From Candidatus Caldilinea saccharophila (GTDB lineage Bacteria > Chloroflexota > Anaerolineae > Caldilineales > Caldilineaceae), in the NCBI GenBank assembly GCA_016710365.1, contig JADJVW010000008.1:1-64000 (forward strand): a DNA stretch of 64,000 bases, given 5' to 3'. The position numbers and the translations under genes are program-made. How positions within the stretch are numbered: position 1 is the stretch's first letter; every line of letters begins with the position of its first letter. A model generated the notes under the pieces. That model worked only from the letters and a program-made list of their open reading frames with translations. It was not told the origin of the DNA and did not search any database. Below, one piece after another: positions 35,861-44,086 of the stretch.

Positions 35861-37093
35861 TTGGCTGCTCAATCAACAATATCTCAGGCGCAAAAGACCC
35901 GCTCGCTTTCTTTCTCTCATCTCTGGTTGCTCACTGTGGGCGGATTTTATGCTTTTTTCATCTTTGGCTTTGTGGATAATCTGAAAGGGCCGACGCTGCC
36001 GGCGCTGCTGCGCGATCTCAACTTCAGCTATAGCGAGGGCGGCGCGGTCCTCTTCAGCGCCTACATAGGCTTCATGGTGGCGACGCTGCTCACGGGCGTG
36101 CTGGCCGACGCGGCCGGCATCAAGATCGTGCTGCTGCTGGCCGGCCTCTGTCTGACCGTGGGACTGACGGCCTTTAGCCTCGTCAGTTCGTTCTGGCTGT
36201 TGGCCGCGGCGCTCTTTGTCGTCGGCCTCGGTCTGGGGTCGATCGAAGTCGGCGGCAACGGGTTGATCGTCGATCTGCATCAGGCCAATCGCGGACGCTA
36301 CCTCAACCTGCTGGCCGTTTTTCATGGCGTCGGCGCGTTTATCGTGCCACTCTACGCCGCGCAGTTGCTCAGCACCGATTTTTCCTGGCGACAGGTCTAC
36401 CAGTTCTCAATCTTCCTGACCGTGGTGCTGGCGTCTTTCTTCGCCGTGGTCAAATATCCACGCGCCGCGTCGAGCAGGGAAGGCATGAACCTGCGCACCC
36501 TCTTTACCGCCGGCTTCACGCGACGCATGACCTGGTATTATCTATTTGTTGCGGTGTACGTCGCCGCCGAAATCGGCGTCGCCTCCTGGATTGTGCAATA
36601 TCTCCAGCAAGTAAAAGGGTACAGCGTCGGCGTCAGTTCGCTCTATCTGTCGCTCTTTTTTGCCGCGATCATGGTCGGGCGGCTGGCGGGAAGCTTCTTT
36701 GTAGAGCGCATTGGCTATCTCACGCTGATGCTGACCGCCACGGTGGCATCGATCATCAGCCTGAGCATCGGCCTTTTTGGTCCACCCACGTTGATCTTCT
36801 TTATCCCACTGACTGGGCTGTTCTTCTCGATCATGTTCCCGACGGCGACGGCCTCGGTTTCAGCGCTCCAGGTGGCGAATATGGGCGCGATCCTGGGCGT
36901 GCTCTTCACCTTTGGCGGGTTGGGCGGCGCGCTCGGGCCGTGGCTGATCGGCGTTGCCGCCGATGCGGTCGGTCTTGAACTGGCCTTTGCCTTGACGCTG
37001 CTCTTTTGCGTCCTGATGTTAGGGGCGCTGCTGATGCTGCGTCAGATGGCGCGCGCCGAAAGCCAAGTGGGCGCGCCGCCAGTCGGTGAATGA
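35861..37093 (+). CDS. Major facilitator superfamily transporter
   Basis: 410 residues, twelve predicted helices. The start chosen by the frame is TTG at 35861; no ATG lies near the N-terminus. It begins with a short polar leader, then F-Y-A-F-F-I-F-G-F-V-D-N-L-K-G-P-T-L-P, resembling the FucP/sugar-type MFS branch (G-F-x-D-x-x-x-G-x-x-x-P). The loop G-V-L-A-D-A-A-G-I-K is the usual G-x-x-x-D-x-x-G-x-x motif. C-terminal half: G-R-L-A-G-S-F-F-V-E-R-I-G. Probably imports a sugar or small metabolite by proton coupling; substrate unknown. The neighbouring MenC-like enzyme on the same strand does not fix the substrate. Confidence 0.8.
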   Translation: MAAQSTISQAQKTRSLSFSHLWLLTVGGFYAFFIFGFVDNLKGPTLPALLRDLNFSYSEGGAVLFSAYIGFMVATLLTGVLADAAGIKIVLLLAGLCLTVGLTAFSLVSSFWLLAAALFVVGLGLGSIEVGGNGLIVDLHQANRGRYLNLLAVFHGVGAFIVPLYAAQLLSTDFSWRQVYQFSIFLTVVLASFFAVVKYPRAASSREGMNLRTLFTAGFTRRMTWYYLFVAVYVAAEIGVASWIVQYLQQVKGYSVGVSSLYLSLFFAAIMVGRLAGSFFVERIGYLTLMLTATVASIISLSIGLFGPPTLIFFIPLTGLFFSIMFPTATASVSALQVANMGAILGVLFTFGGLGGALGPWLIGVAADAVGLELAFALTLLFCVLMLGALLMLRQMARAESQVGAPPVGE

Positions 37094-37212
37094 TTTGCAG
37101 AAAGAAACCCGCGGCTTTTCCCGACACAGAATTTTCACCTGGTATTGTCCAGAGAGTTATTCTGCTGAGATAGACAACACGCTTGCTTTATGGAGGCAAT
37201 GGATCAAATAAC

Positions 37213-38322
37213 ATGCATATCAACCGCATCGAACTTCGCAAAGTTTTTTTGCCCTACGTCGCGCCCTTTGAGACCAGCGGCTGGCGCGAGCAGGGCAGCC
37301 ACGCCATCATCGTGCGCATGGAAGCCGAGGATATCGTGGCCTGGGGCGAATCCCCTGTTGGCGAGAATCCCTTTTACAACGAAGAAAATCAGAAAACAGC
37401 GTGGACGATCCTGCAGGATTATCTGGCGCCGATGCTGTTGAAAACTGAGCTTGCCAGCCCGTGGGATGTGACACCCGCCTTTGCCCGCGTGCGCGGCAAC
37501 CGCATGGCCAAAGCGGGGCTGGAGTTCACGGTGTGGGACCTCTTTGCGCGCGCGCACAGCGCAGCCTGGCCAGCCTGCTCGGCGGCACGCGAGAGGCGCG
37601 CCGAAGTGGGCGTCAGCGTCGGCATCCAGCAAGACATCCCCACGTTGCTCAAGGTGGTCGGCGCCTATCTCGATGACGGCTACACGCGCATCAAGCTCAA
37701 GATCAAGCCGGGCTGGGACGTGGCGCCGACGCGCGCGGTGCGCGAGACGTGGCCCGATCTGCGCTTGCAGGTGGACGCCAACAGCATCTACCGGCTGGAG
37801 GATGGCCCGCACCTGGCCGAACTGGATCCCTTCAACCTGCTGCTGGTCGAGCAGCCCCTGGCGCACGACGACATCTTCGACCACGCCAAACTCAAGCCGC
37901 GGCTGCGCTCGCCCCTCTGCCTGGACGAGAGCATCGTCTCGCCGGATCATGCACGCTGGGCGATCGAGCTGCAGGCGTGCGACATCATCAACATCAAGCC
38001 GAGCCGCATCGGTGGGCTGGGCGACGCGGTGAAGATCCACGACATGGCGCAGGCCGCGGGCATGGCGGTCTGGCATGGCGGCATGTTGGAGACTGGCATT
38101 GGTCGTACCATCAACGTGGCGCTCGCCAGCCTGCCCAACTTCACGCTGCCCGGCGACATCAGCGCCAACGACCGCTACTTCAAGCGCGACATCGTCCAGA
38201 ATCCCTTCACGCTCAACGCGGACAGCACCCTCACCGTGCCCACCGGCATCGGCCACGGCGCCATTGTCGACGAAGATTATCTGGATGAGGTCACGCTGGA
38301 TCGATGGGAAATCAGCGCGTGA
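37213..38322 (+). CDS. menC: o-Succinylbenzoate synthase / N-acylamino acid racemase-like
   Basis: Enolase-superfamily enzyme of 369 residues from the ATG at 37213. The general-base Lys pair is in Y-T-R-I-K-L-K-I-K-P-G-W; metal ligands are in L-Q-V-D-A-N-S, L-V-E-Q-P-L and C-L-D-E-S-I; the second Lys is in I-I-N-I-K-P-S-R-I-G-G. The C-terminal H-G-G-M-L-E-T-G-I-G-R motif is typical of MenC type 2 / NAAAR. In menaquinone synthesis it would dehydrate SHCHC; no other men gene is nearby. About 15 residues around 37555-37600 are out of frame; the other frame reads S-L-A-S-L-L-G-G-T-R-E, so two compensating shifts are present. Confidence 0.85.
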   Translation: MHINRIELRKVFLPYVAPFETSGWREQGSHAIIVRMEAEDIVAWGESPVGENPFYNEENQKTAWTILQDYLAPMLLKTELASPWDVTPAFARVRGNRMAKAGLEFTVWDLFARAHSAAWPACSAARERRAEVGVSVGIQQDIPTLLKVVGAYLDDGYTRIKLKIKPGWDVAPTRAVRETWPDLRLQVDANSIYRLEDGPHLAELDPFNLLLVEQPLAHDDIFDHAKLKPRLRSPLCLDESIVSPDHARWAIELQACDIINIKPSRIGGLGDAVKIHDMAQAAGMAVWHGGMLETGIGRTINVALASLPNFTLPGDISANDRYFKRDIVQNPFTLNADSTLTVPTGIGHGAIVDEDYLDEVTLDRWEISA

Positions 38323-38461
38323 GGCGCGTGCGGGTTGTCACGCTGGGCGCGCTGCTGGCCCGCACCATTCGTAAACGGTAAGCACACTCACAGGATTGGC
38401 CCTGTTTGACGCCTTCGGCGTCTTGCTGGTACTGTATAGCTAATTAAATCACCCATCGATT
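38323..38461. other. Gap before the riboswitch
   Basis: No gene is seen. It should hold the promoter for the riboswitch transcript, but I cannot pick -35/-10 boxes with confidence. A short GACGCCTTCGGCGTC palindrome lies at 38409-38423. Confidence 0.4.
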
Positions 38462-38605
38462 CAGGTGCGCTTGCTGTTTGAATGCACGAGCGCACAATGG
38501 GGGAAGCCGGTGACGTTCTGTAAGAACCAGTCCGGCGCTGTCCCGCAACGGTAGGATGACGGCGAAAATCTCGCTCGCATCAAGCCCGATTACCCATCTG
38601 GATCG
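38462..38605 (+). promoter_or_regulatory. Cobalamin (B12) riboswitch
   Basis: The element shows the cobalamin aptamer signatures in order: a GGTGCGC start; GGGGAAGCCGGTGA (38500-38513) for the conserved GGGAA-x-CCGGTG; CCGG then CTGTCCCGCAACGGTA (38532-38552, the B12-box core); and AAGCCCGATTACCC (38582-38595) closing the fold. It is about 350 bases upstream of two exported proteins on the same strand and is followed by an intrinsic terminator at 38666. Binding of adenosyl- or methylcobalamin is expected to favour termination, so the downstream genes would be on when corrinoid is scarce. Confidence 0.92.
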
Positions 38606-38665
38606 CTGCTTGTGAACCTCTTCGCGGTAAAGGGGGCCAAGTGTCAAGAGCGATCTTGCACGCTT

Positions 38666-38690
38666 GCCCGCCATTTGGCGGGCTTTTTCT
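38666..38690 (+). terminator. Riboswitch expression-platform terminator
   Basis: Stem GCCCGCCA (38666-38673) pairs with TGGCGGGC (38676-38683) and is followed at once by TTTTTCTTTCTT. Placed 60 bases after the aptamer, it is the likely off-state terminator. No other gene start lies between it and the exported protein at 38960. Confidence 0.85.
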
Positions 38691-38825
38691 TTCTTCAAAT
38701 GTATGGCTGCGCGGTGGATGTTCTGTCTTCCTGCCTTCGCTGCATCCTCCTATCTATACACACAGTCGCGCCCCGCCTTTGGCGATCTAGTGTATCGACA
38801 TGCAACCTGCTCGATAAAGAGTGCA

Positions 38826-38925
38826 ATCCGCAATGCGCAGGTTGGGCTGGTAGCCCAACCTGCGCACCAACGAACAGCATCTCACGACGCAGGGTGCGTC
38901 GGGCGGGTAGCCCGACCTACTAAAG
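38826..38925. repeat. Pair of GGGC-GGTAGCCC palindromes
   Basis: Two palindromic units, CAGGTTGGGCTGGTAGCCCAACCTG and the shorter GTCGGGCGGGTAGCCCGAC, lie in the long 5' leader of the riboswitch transcript. They are relatives of the tandem units at 43628-44006. They could fold in the mRNA; no regulatory part is evident. Confidence 0.6.
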
Positions 38926-38959
38926 ATGCTTTCCCCATCAAAAACTCAGGAGACTTTCG

Positions 38960-40294
38960 ATGTATTCTTTCCGTTTCTCAAACTGCGCCGCCTGGCTGCG
39001 CGGCCGTGCGGGCATCCCGATCGTGGCTGGCGTGATGACTATCCTGCTTTTATCAGCCTTCCACTTCACGGCGCCGGCGGGGGCTATCGCACCTCTTCAG
39101 GCGTCAGTCGTCGTTCAGGTGGACGATCAGGCGCAGCTAATCCGCGAAATCGCGTTTACTGAAGCGATCTCCGGCCTGAAGGCGCTCGAAGTGACTGGGC
39201 TGGACGTGGTGACGCAGAGCTTTAGCTTTGGCGACGCCGTGTGCAGCATCGCCGGCGTCGGCTGCCCGGCGGAGGACTGCTTCTGCTCGACAAATTACTG
39301 GAGCTACTGGTATTGGGATGATGTGGCCGGCTGGCAGGGTTATCCGGTCGGTGCAGGCAACTCTGTCATCAGCCAAACCGGAGCTATCGAAGGGTGGCGC
39401 TGGGGAGAATTCGGCGACACGCTCCGTCCGGTGACGGCAACGCTGCAGGCAGCCGCTGCGCTGCCCTGGCTCGCCGCGCGGCAGACGATCACCGGCGATT
39501 TGGGCAGCGTCGGCGCGACGGTGGAAAGTGTCCTGGCGTTTGGCGCCAACCAGCAGCAGAATCCAAGCGCCCATGCCTATCTTGCGGCCACTGGTGCGGG
39601 ATATGCGCGCATCAGCGCGTCCGCGGCTGGCAAGTTAGCAGTTGCCTTGTCCGCCGCGGATGCTTGTCTGCCCAGCGGCGCGCCGACTCCTTCCACCTAT
39701 TTTAGCCCAACATTAGGCGCGTACAGCACACAGAGTGGCGTCAATACCTGGGCCATCCTGGGCACTGTGGCGCTCAGTGAAACCGCACCCGCCGCGGCCA
39801 TCGACTATCTCGCCGCGCAGATTCAGCCGGACGGCGGCTGGGAATGGGCGCCTGGCTGGGGAAGCGATACCAACGCCACGGCTTTGACCATTCAGGCGCT
39901 GATCGCCGCCGGCGAATCAATCACCTCAACGGCAGTGATCAGCGGACTTGCTTACCTCGATGCTACTCAAAACAGCGACGGCGGCTTCCCGTACGCGGCT
40001 GACAGCAGCGGCGCCCTCAGCGATGCCAACTCGACCGCTTATGCGATCCAGGCGCTGTTTGCCGCCGGCGAGGATCCCTACGCGCCGCGCTGGACAGGCA
40101 GCGGCGGCTCACCCTTTGATTACCTGACGACGATGCAGCTTGCCGACGGCAGTTTTGCGTGGCAACTTGGCGCAGGGGCCAATCAACTGGCGACGCAACA
40201 GGTGATCCCGGCGCTGCTAGGTCAGACCTATCCGCTTGACCGGCGGACGTTGGCGTCGTGTCCGGGCATCTATCTGCCGCTAGTTCAAAATTGA
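38960..40294 (+). CDS. Exported transcobalamin-like protein (DUF4430 plus alpha-toroid)
   Basis: 444 residues, ATG at 38960 with CAGGAGA ahead. Signal/membrane segment at residues 14-43 (I-P-I-V-A-G-V-M-T-I-L-L-L-S-A-F). Residues about 48-155 fit a DUF4430/transcobalamin C-terminal-type domain, with C-x6-C-x4-C-x-C followed by N-Y-W-S-Y-W-Y-W and G-A-I-E-G-W-R-W-G. Residues about 190-430 are an alpha/alpha-toroid of the squalene-cyclase/intrinsic-factor type, with repeats such as Q-P-D-G-G-W-E-W, D-T-N-A-T-A-L-T-I-Q-A-L-I-A-A-G-E and N-S-D-G-G-F-P-Y. It ends Y-L-P-L-V-Q-N. Eukaryotic B12 carriers use the same two folds in reverse order. First gene after the cobalamin riboswitch, so predicted to bind corrinoids at the cell surface. 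Binding itself is inferred. Confidence 0.75.
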   Translation: MYSFRFSNCAAWLRGRAGIPIVAGVMTILLLSAFHFTAPAGAIAPLQASVVVQVDDQAQLIREIAFTEAISGLKALEVTGLDVVTQSFSFGDAVCSIAGVGCPAEDCFCSTNYWSYWYWDDVAGWQGYPVGAGNSVISQTGAIEGWRWGEFGDTLRPVTATLQAAAALPWLAARQTITGDLGSVGATVESVLAFGANQQQNPSAHAYLAATGAGYARISASAAGKLAVALSAADACLPSGAPTPSTYFSPTLGAYSTQSGVNTWAILGTVALSETAPAAAIDYLAAQIQPDGGWEWAPGWGSDTNATALTIQALIAAGESITSTAVISGLAYLDATQNSDGGFPYAADSSGALSDANSTAYAIQALFAAGEDPYAPRWTGSGGSPFDYLTTMQLADGSFAWQLGAGANQLATQQVIPALLGQTYPLDRRTLASCPGIYLPLVQN

Positions 40295-40299
40295 GCACA

Positions 40300-41751
40300 A
40301 TGCGACGCCTCTCTTGCAGGCGCGATGGTGGCTGGGAGATGGCGATCACCGTCTCCCAGCGCCGCGCGCTGATGCTCCCATGGCTGATCGGTGTGCTGCT
40401 ATTGCTGGGTCTGGCGGTGGCAGACAGTTCTGAGGTCGCGGCGCAGAGCGATGGCCCAAACCGCGCCGCGTTGGTCGTCGTCCACGGTGATGGCCGCGTG
40501 GTGACGCGCTGCGTGGCGTTTGCCGAACCCCAGCTCAACGGGCTAGAGCTTGTGCAGCGCGCCGGGTTCGACCTCAACCTCGAAGCGTCGAGCATGGGCG
40601 CGACGATCTGCCGACTGGACGGCGAAGGCTGCACCTATCCGCAGCAGAGCTGTTTTTGCCAGTGTGAAGGGGAAAGCTGTGTATATTGGTCTTACTGGCG
40701 TTGGCAAAATGGCGCCTGGACATACTCGAATCAGGGCGCGTCGAACCATGCCGTGACAGCGGGCGCGCTGGAGGGGTGGGTGTGGGATGCAGGCGCAGCA
40801 GGCCAGGCGAAGTCGCCGCCGGCAACCAGTTTCGACGCCATCTGCGCTGCGCCGACGCCCGTCGCTACGGCCACAGGGACGGCGACAGACGCAGCTACCC
40901 CCACGCTCATGGCGGATGCCGGCGTCGCGCCAACGCCAACCTGGACCGCTACAGCCACCCCGCCCGCCACGCCCAGCCCGCTCGCCGCCACGCTGCCAGC
41001 CTTCGCGACGGCGGCGCCGCTGCCGGCGGCTACGGCCACCTGGACGCCTCCGCCCCCGCCGACCGCGCCGCCGACTGCTACGTACACTCCCGGCGTGGAA
41101 TTTACGACCGCGCCGCCGCCGATCATCGAGATTTTTTTGGCCGACCGCAAGGAGATTGTCGCCGGGCAGACTGTCACGCTGCGCTGGCGCGTATCAAACG
41201 CAGCGACGGTTGACTTGCAGGCAGACGGGCGCACAGTTGCCATCCCCACAGAGGGTGAGATAGTGTTGGCGCCGCCGCAGAACACGACCTATTCGCTTGT
41301 GGCCGCCAATGCCGGCGGCGCCGCCTCGACTGCGATGACCATCATCGTGCGCGCCGCGCCACCGACTGCACAACAACCTCCTGTACAACAACCTCCTGCA
41401 CAACAACCCCTTGCACAGCCGCTCGCGCAGGTGACAATCGAAGCGTCTACGCCGCCCATAGGCGCGGCAGAGCCGCTGCCGCCTGTTCTGCCTGTTGCTC
41501 CATCAACGGCCTTGCCTGTTCTGCCGCCTACGGCGACGCCCGCGGCGGTAGCCGCTGCCACACTGGCGCCCGTTGTGCTGGCCACCGTGGCGGGGCCGGT
41601 CGAGATCGAGCCGCCTGTGCAGACCTCGCAGCCTCAAACGCCGGTCGTCGAACCGGTAATATTCATGGTGGTAGGCGGACTGGCGCTGCTGGGGTTGCCG
41701 CTGATGGGTCTGGCGCTGATCCTGGTCTTCGTGGCGCTGCGCAGGTCGTAG
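40300..41751 (+). CDS. Membrane-anchored DUF4430-type protein with Ig-like domain
   Basis: 483 residues if started at 40300 (M-R-R-L-S-C-R-R-D-G), five bases past the previous stop; an alternative ATG is at 40339. Signal helix W-L-I-G-V-L-L-L-L-G-L-A-V-A. The domain of about residues 50-160 is homologous to that of the preceding protein: C-x6-C-x6-C-x-C, then V-Y-W-S-Y-W-R-W and G-A-L-E-G-W-V-W. A long Thr/Pro/Ala linker leads to an Ig-like domain (P-P-I-I-E-I-F, V-T-L-R-W-R-V-S-N-A, T-Y-S-L-V-A-A-N-A-G-G), a second Pro/Gln linker, and a C-terminal transmembrane helix (G-G-L-A-L-L-G-L-P-L-M-G-L-A-L-I-L) with L-R-R-S at the end. Likely a wall-spanning anchored partner of the first protein, under the same riboswitch. 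Confidence 0.72.
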   Translation: MRRLSCRRDGGWEMAITVSQRRALMLPWLIGVLLLLGLAVADSSEVAAQSDGPNRAALVVVHGDGRVVTRCVAFAEPQLNGLELVQRAGFDLNLEASSMGATICRLDGEGCTYPQQSCFCQCEGESCVYWSYWRWQNGAWTYSNQGASNHAVTAGALEGWVWDAGAAGQAKSPPATSFDAICAAPTPVATATGTATDAATPTLMADAGVAPTPTWTATATPPATPSPLAATLPAFATAAPLPAATATWTPPPPPTAPPTATYTPGVEFTTAPPPIIEIFLADRKEIVAGQTVTLRWRVSNAATVDLQADGRTVAIPTEGEIVLAPPQNTTYSLVAANAGGAASTAMTIIVRAAPPTAQQPPVQQPPAQQPLAQPLAQVTIEASTPPIGAAEPLPPVLPVAPSTALPVLPPTATPAAVAAATLAPVVLATVAGPVEIEPPVQTSQPQTPVVEPVIFMVVGGLALLGLPLMGLALILVFVALRRS

Positions 41752-41815
41752 CTGCCCGCATGGACGAGCGTAGGCGGTTCCATATTGAGATTCAGGCTGA
41801 ACCTATATGCTATAC

Positions 41816-41848
41816 ATCTGCCAGGAAGCCTGGAGCTTCCTGGCAGAT
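41816..41848. terminator. Hairpin after the transcobalamin-like pair
   Basis: Fourteen-base perfect arms ATCTGCCAGGAAGC (41816-41829) and its complement (41835-41848) with a five-base loop, 65 bases past the second gene's stop. Only a weak T-rich tail (TATTA) follows. Probably ends the riboswitch transcript; the rest of the gap to 42009 shows no gene. Confidence 0.5.
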
Positions 41849-42009
41849 TATTACAGATGAACCCGCCGTCCCCATGCGCCTGCGGATGGCTTGCCCCAGG
41901 ATGAAATGCATCCCGCTTGCCTCCCGTGCTTCGCGCTTGATGACGATCTGGGTACAATGAAGCGCCCGCTGTTGGAGCGCGGCTCTTTTACGAAGAAGGA
42001 TAGGAGACG

Positions 42010-43161
42010 ATGAATACGGATCGCTTGATTGTCTTTACCCAGGACCTTGTGCGCATCCCCAGCCTGAGCGGTGAGGAGAGCGGCGTCGCCGCGCGTGTCC
42101 AGGCCGAGATGGAGGCGCTTGGCTTCGATCGCGTTTGGGTGGATGCCAACGGCAGCGTCGTGGGCGTCATTGAGGGGGGCCGCCCTGGCAAGACGGTTTT
42201 ACTCGACGCGCACATCGACACGGTCGGCATCTCGCCCGGCGCGCCGTGGGAGCACGATCCCTTTGGCGCGGCCATCGACCAGGGCGCGATCTATGGCCGC
42301 GGCGCTGCTGACATGAAAGGCGCGCTGGCTGCAATGGTGCACGCGGCTGCCGCACTCGATCGCGCAACGTTGGCAGGCCGCGTCCTGGTCAGCGCCTCCA
42401 CGTTGGAAGAGGTGCTCGAAGGCGTCGCCCTCCACGCGGTGATGGATGCCACACAACCCGATTTTGTCATCATCGGTGAGTCTACGGACCTCAACCTCAG
42501 CCGCGGCGGACGGGGGCGCGCCGAGGTGCATCTGACCACGGTGGGCCGGCCTTCCCATTCCTCAGCGCCACACCTGGGACGCAACGCCGTGCTCGACATG
42601 ATGCGCGTCATTGCAGCCGTCGAGCAGATCACACTCTCCACCGACCCGATCATGGGGCCGGCGATCTTTGCGCTGACCGACATCATCTCCGCGCCCCATC
42701 CCGGCCATTCGGTGATTCCCAACATCTGCAAAGTGACCTACGACCGCCGCCTCTTGCCGGACGAACGCAGGGACGATGTGCTGGCCGCGATCACCAGCCT
42801 GTCGGCATTGGCGGATATTCAACTGCAAGCGGAAATTGCCGTCGACGCGTACACGGCGTTTACAGGGGCGACGCTGCGCAGTGAAAAGTTCTTCCCAGCC
42901 TGGCTGCTGCCGGAGGATGATGCTTTCGTGGCGACAGCTTTGGCCGCGCTGAACGCCGCAGGCATTGCGGCCAGGCCCAGCGCTTACCGGTTCTGCACCA
43001 ATGCCGCCTACAGCGCGGGTCTGGCCGGCGTGCCGACGGTTGGCTTTGGCCCCGCCACCGAAGCCGACGCACACGTGATCGACGAACGTCTGCGCCTCGA
43101 CGATCTGCTTGCTGCGGCCAAAGGCTATCGGGCGATCATCGAAGCTACCTTGGCCGTATGA
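42010..43161 (+). CDS. M20-family metal hydrolase, YgeY-like
   Basis: 383 residues from the ATG at 42010 (GGATAGGAG ahead). Di-zinc peptidase/deacylase: first metal motif L-L-D-A-H-I-D-T-V, D-P-F-G-A, Y-G-R-G-A-A-D-M-K-G, the catalytic pair in T-L-E-E-V-L-E-G, then the dimerisation domain with G-R-P-S-H-S-S-A-P-H-L-G-R-N-A. The size and the R-G-G-R-G-R-A-E-V segment resemble YgeY, an M20 member found in selenium-dependent molybdenum hydroxylase clusters. The YqeC::MocA gene 0.9 kb downstream supports that link. Substrate unproved; other M20 enzymes (ArgE/DapE) remain possible. Confidence 0.75.
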   Translation: MNTDRLIVFTQDLVRIPSLSGEESGVAARVQAEMEALGFDRVWVDANGSVVGVIEGGRPGKTVLLDAHIDTVGISPGAPWEHDPFGAAIDQGAIYGRGAADMKGALAAMVHAAAALDRATLAGRVLVSASTLEEVLEGVALHAVMDATQPDFVIIGESTDLNLSRGGRGRAEVHLTTVGRPSHSSAPHLGRNAVLDMMRVIAAVEQITLSTDPIMGPAIFALTDIISAPHPGHSVIPNICKVTYDRRLLPDERRDDVLAAITSLSALADIQLQAEIAVDAYTAFTGATLRSEKFFPAWLLPEDDAFVATALAALNAAGIAARPSAYRFCTNAAYSAGLAGVPTVGFGPATEADAHVIDERLRLDDLLAAAKGYRAIIEATLAV

Positions 43162-43179
43162 GGCGGGACGCGCTGCGTA

Positions 43180-43602
43180 TCAGCCGTCGCCAAGCTGGCG
43201 CGCGGTGGCGAGCGCATCCTTCCCGCAATGTGGACAGGTGTAGCCGGGGCGTTTCGTCCAATGACTGTCCCCGCCTAACGGCTGAGCGCAATGGGGACAG
43301 CGCAGATCCAATCTACGCAGGATGCGCCACTGCCAAAGATTACTGGCGAAAAAGACGACGATGAACAGCAGCGCGGCCAGCAACAGAAAAAAGGCCAGCG
43401 CAGGCTCCGCCGACGCATTGCGGCTGATCCAGAAGCTCATGGCAAAAATGACGATCAGCCCCACGACGAGCACGGTCAAGAGCGCCTTCGCCACGCGCGC
43501 CCGCGCCCGGCGCGCTGCCCGCTGCGCGGCGACTGTGGCTGCGTCCAGCGTCTTGCCATCAAGCACGACGTGGGATGGAGTAGAGTGAGTGGAAGATAGC
43601 AT
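43180..43602 (-). CDS. Small membrane protein with C-terminal zinc ribbon
   Basis: 140 residues. Two transmembrane helices (V-A-K-A-L-L-T-V-L-V-V-G-L-I-V-I-F and A-L-A-F-F-L-L-L-A-A-L-L-F-I-V-V-F-F) follow a basic, Ala/Arg-rich cytoplasmic part. The C-terminus has two C-P-H-C knuckles (L-R-C-P-H-C-A-Q and Y-T-C-P-H-C-G-K) expected to bind one zinc. No family name is known to me. Transcribed against its neighbours, it stands alone. Confidence 0.7.
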   Translation of the reverse strand: MLSSTHSTPSHVVLDGKTLDAATVAAQRAARRARARVAKALLTVLVVGLIVIFAMSFWISRNASAEPALAFFLLLAALLFIVVFFASNLWQWRILRRLDLRCPHCAQPLGGDSHWTKRPGYTCPHCGKDALATARQLGDG

Positions 43603-43627
43603 AAAAGCCCCTTTGCAATGTTTTCAC

Positions 43628-44006
43628 GTAGGTCACGCTACCAGCGTGACGGCGGTTGTTAAACCCAAGACACGTCGGGCTGGTAGCCCGACCTACGCGT
43701 TGTGGGCAGGTCGCCGCATCCCAGTAGGTCACGCTACCAGCGTGACGGCGGTGGTTAAACGCAAAACTCGTCGGGCTGGTAGTCCGACCTACGCGTTGTG
43801 GACAGGTCGCCGCATCTCAGTAGGTCACGCTACCAGCGTGACGGTAATGGTTGCCACACGACAATGGTCGGATGCGTCGGGCTGGTAGCCCGACCTACGC
43901 GTTGTGGACAGGTCGCCGCATCTCAGTAGGTCACGCTACCAGCGTGACGGCGGTGGTTAAACGCAAAACTCGTCGGGCTGGTAGCCCGACCTACGCGTTG
44001 TGGGCG
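43628..44006. repeat. Tandem array of four 96-106-bp units with nested palindromes
   Basis: Units begin with GTAGGTCACGCTACC at 43628, 43724, 43820 and 43926, so the period is 96, 96 and 106 bases. Each holds two palindromes: GGTCACGCTACCAGCGTGAC and, about 50 bases on, GTCGGGCTGGTAGCCCGAC. Unit 3 differs in the segment between them (10 bases longer). The last unit is cut short. The array fills the gap between the zinc-ribbon gene and the YqeC::MocA gene; open frames across it are artefacts of the repeat. Confidence 0.88.
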
Positions 44007-44086
44007 GCGCTGGGCTGCACTATGGCTATTGACAACGCACGCAAGTATCGCACAGGCGGCGCGGTTTAGGGAACCAAGGAGAGCAC

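Noticed and set aside
43628..44006. Possible CRISPR array
   Set aside because: Only four units, repeat parts too long and palindromic, the sequence between the palindromes is itself largely repeated, and no cas gene is present.
43589..44069. Two plus-strand frames with repeated C-terminal peptide units
   Set aside because: The peptide repeats are translations of the tandem palindromic DNA array; no ribosome site or domain.
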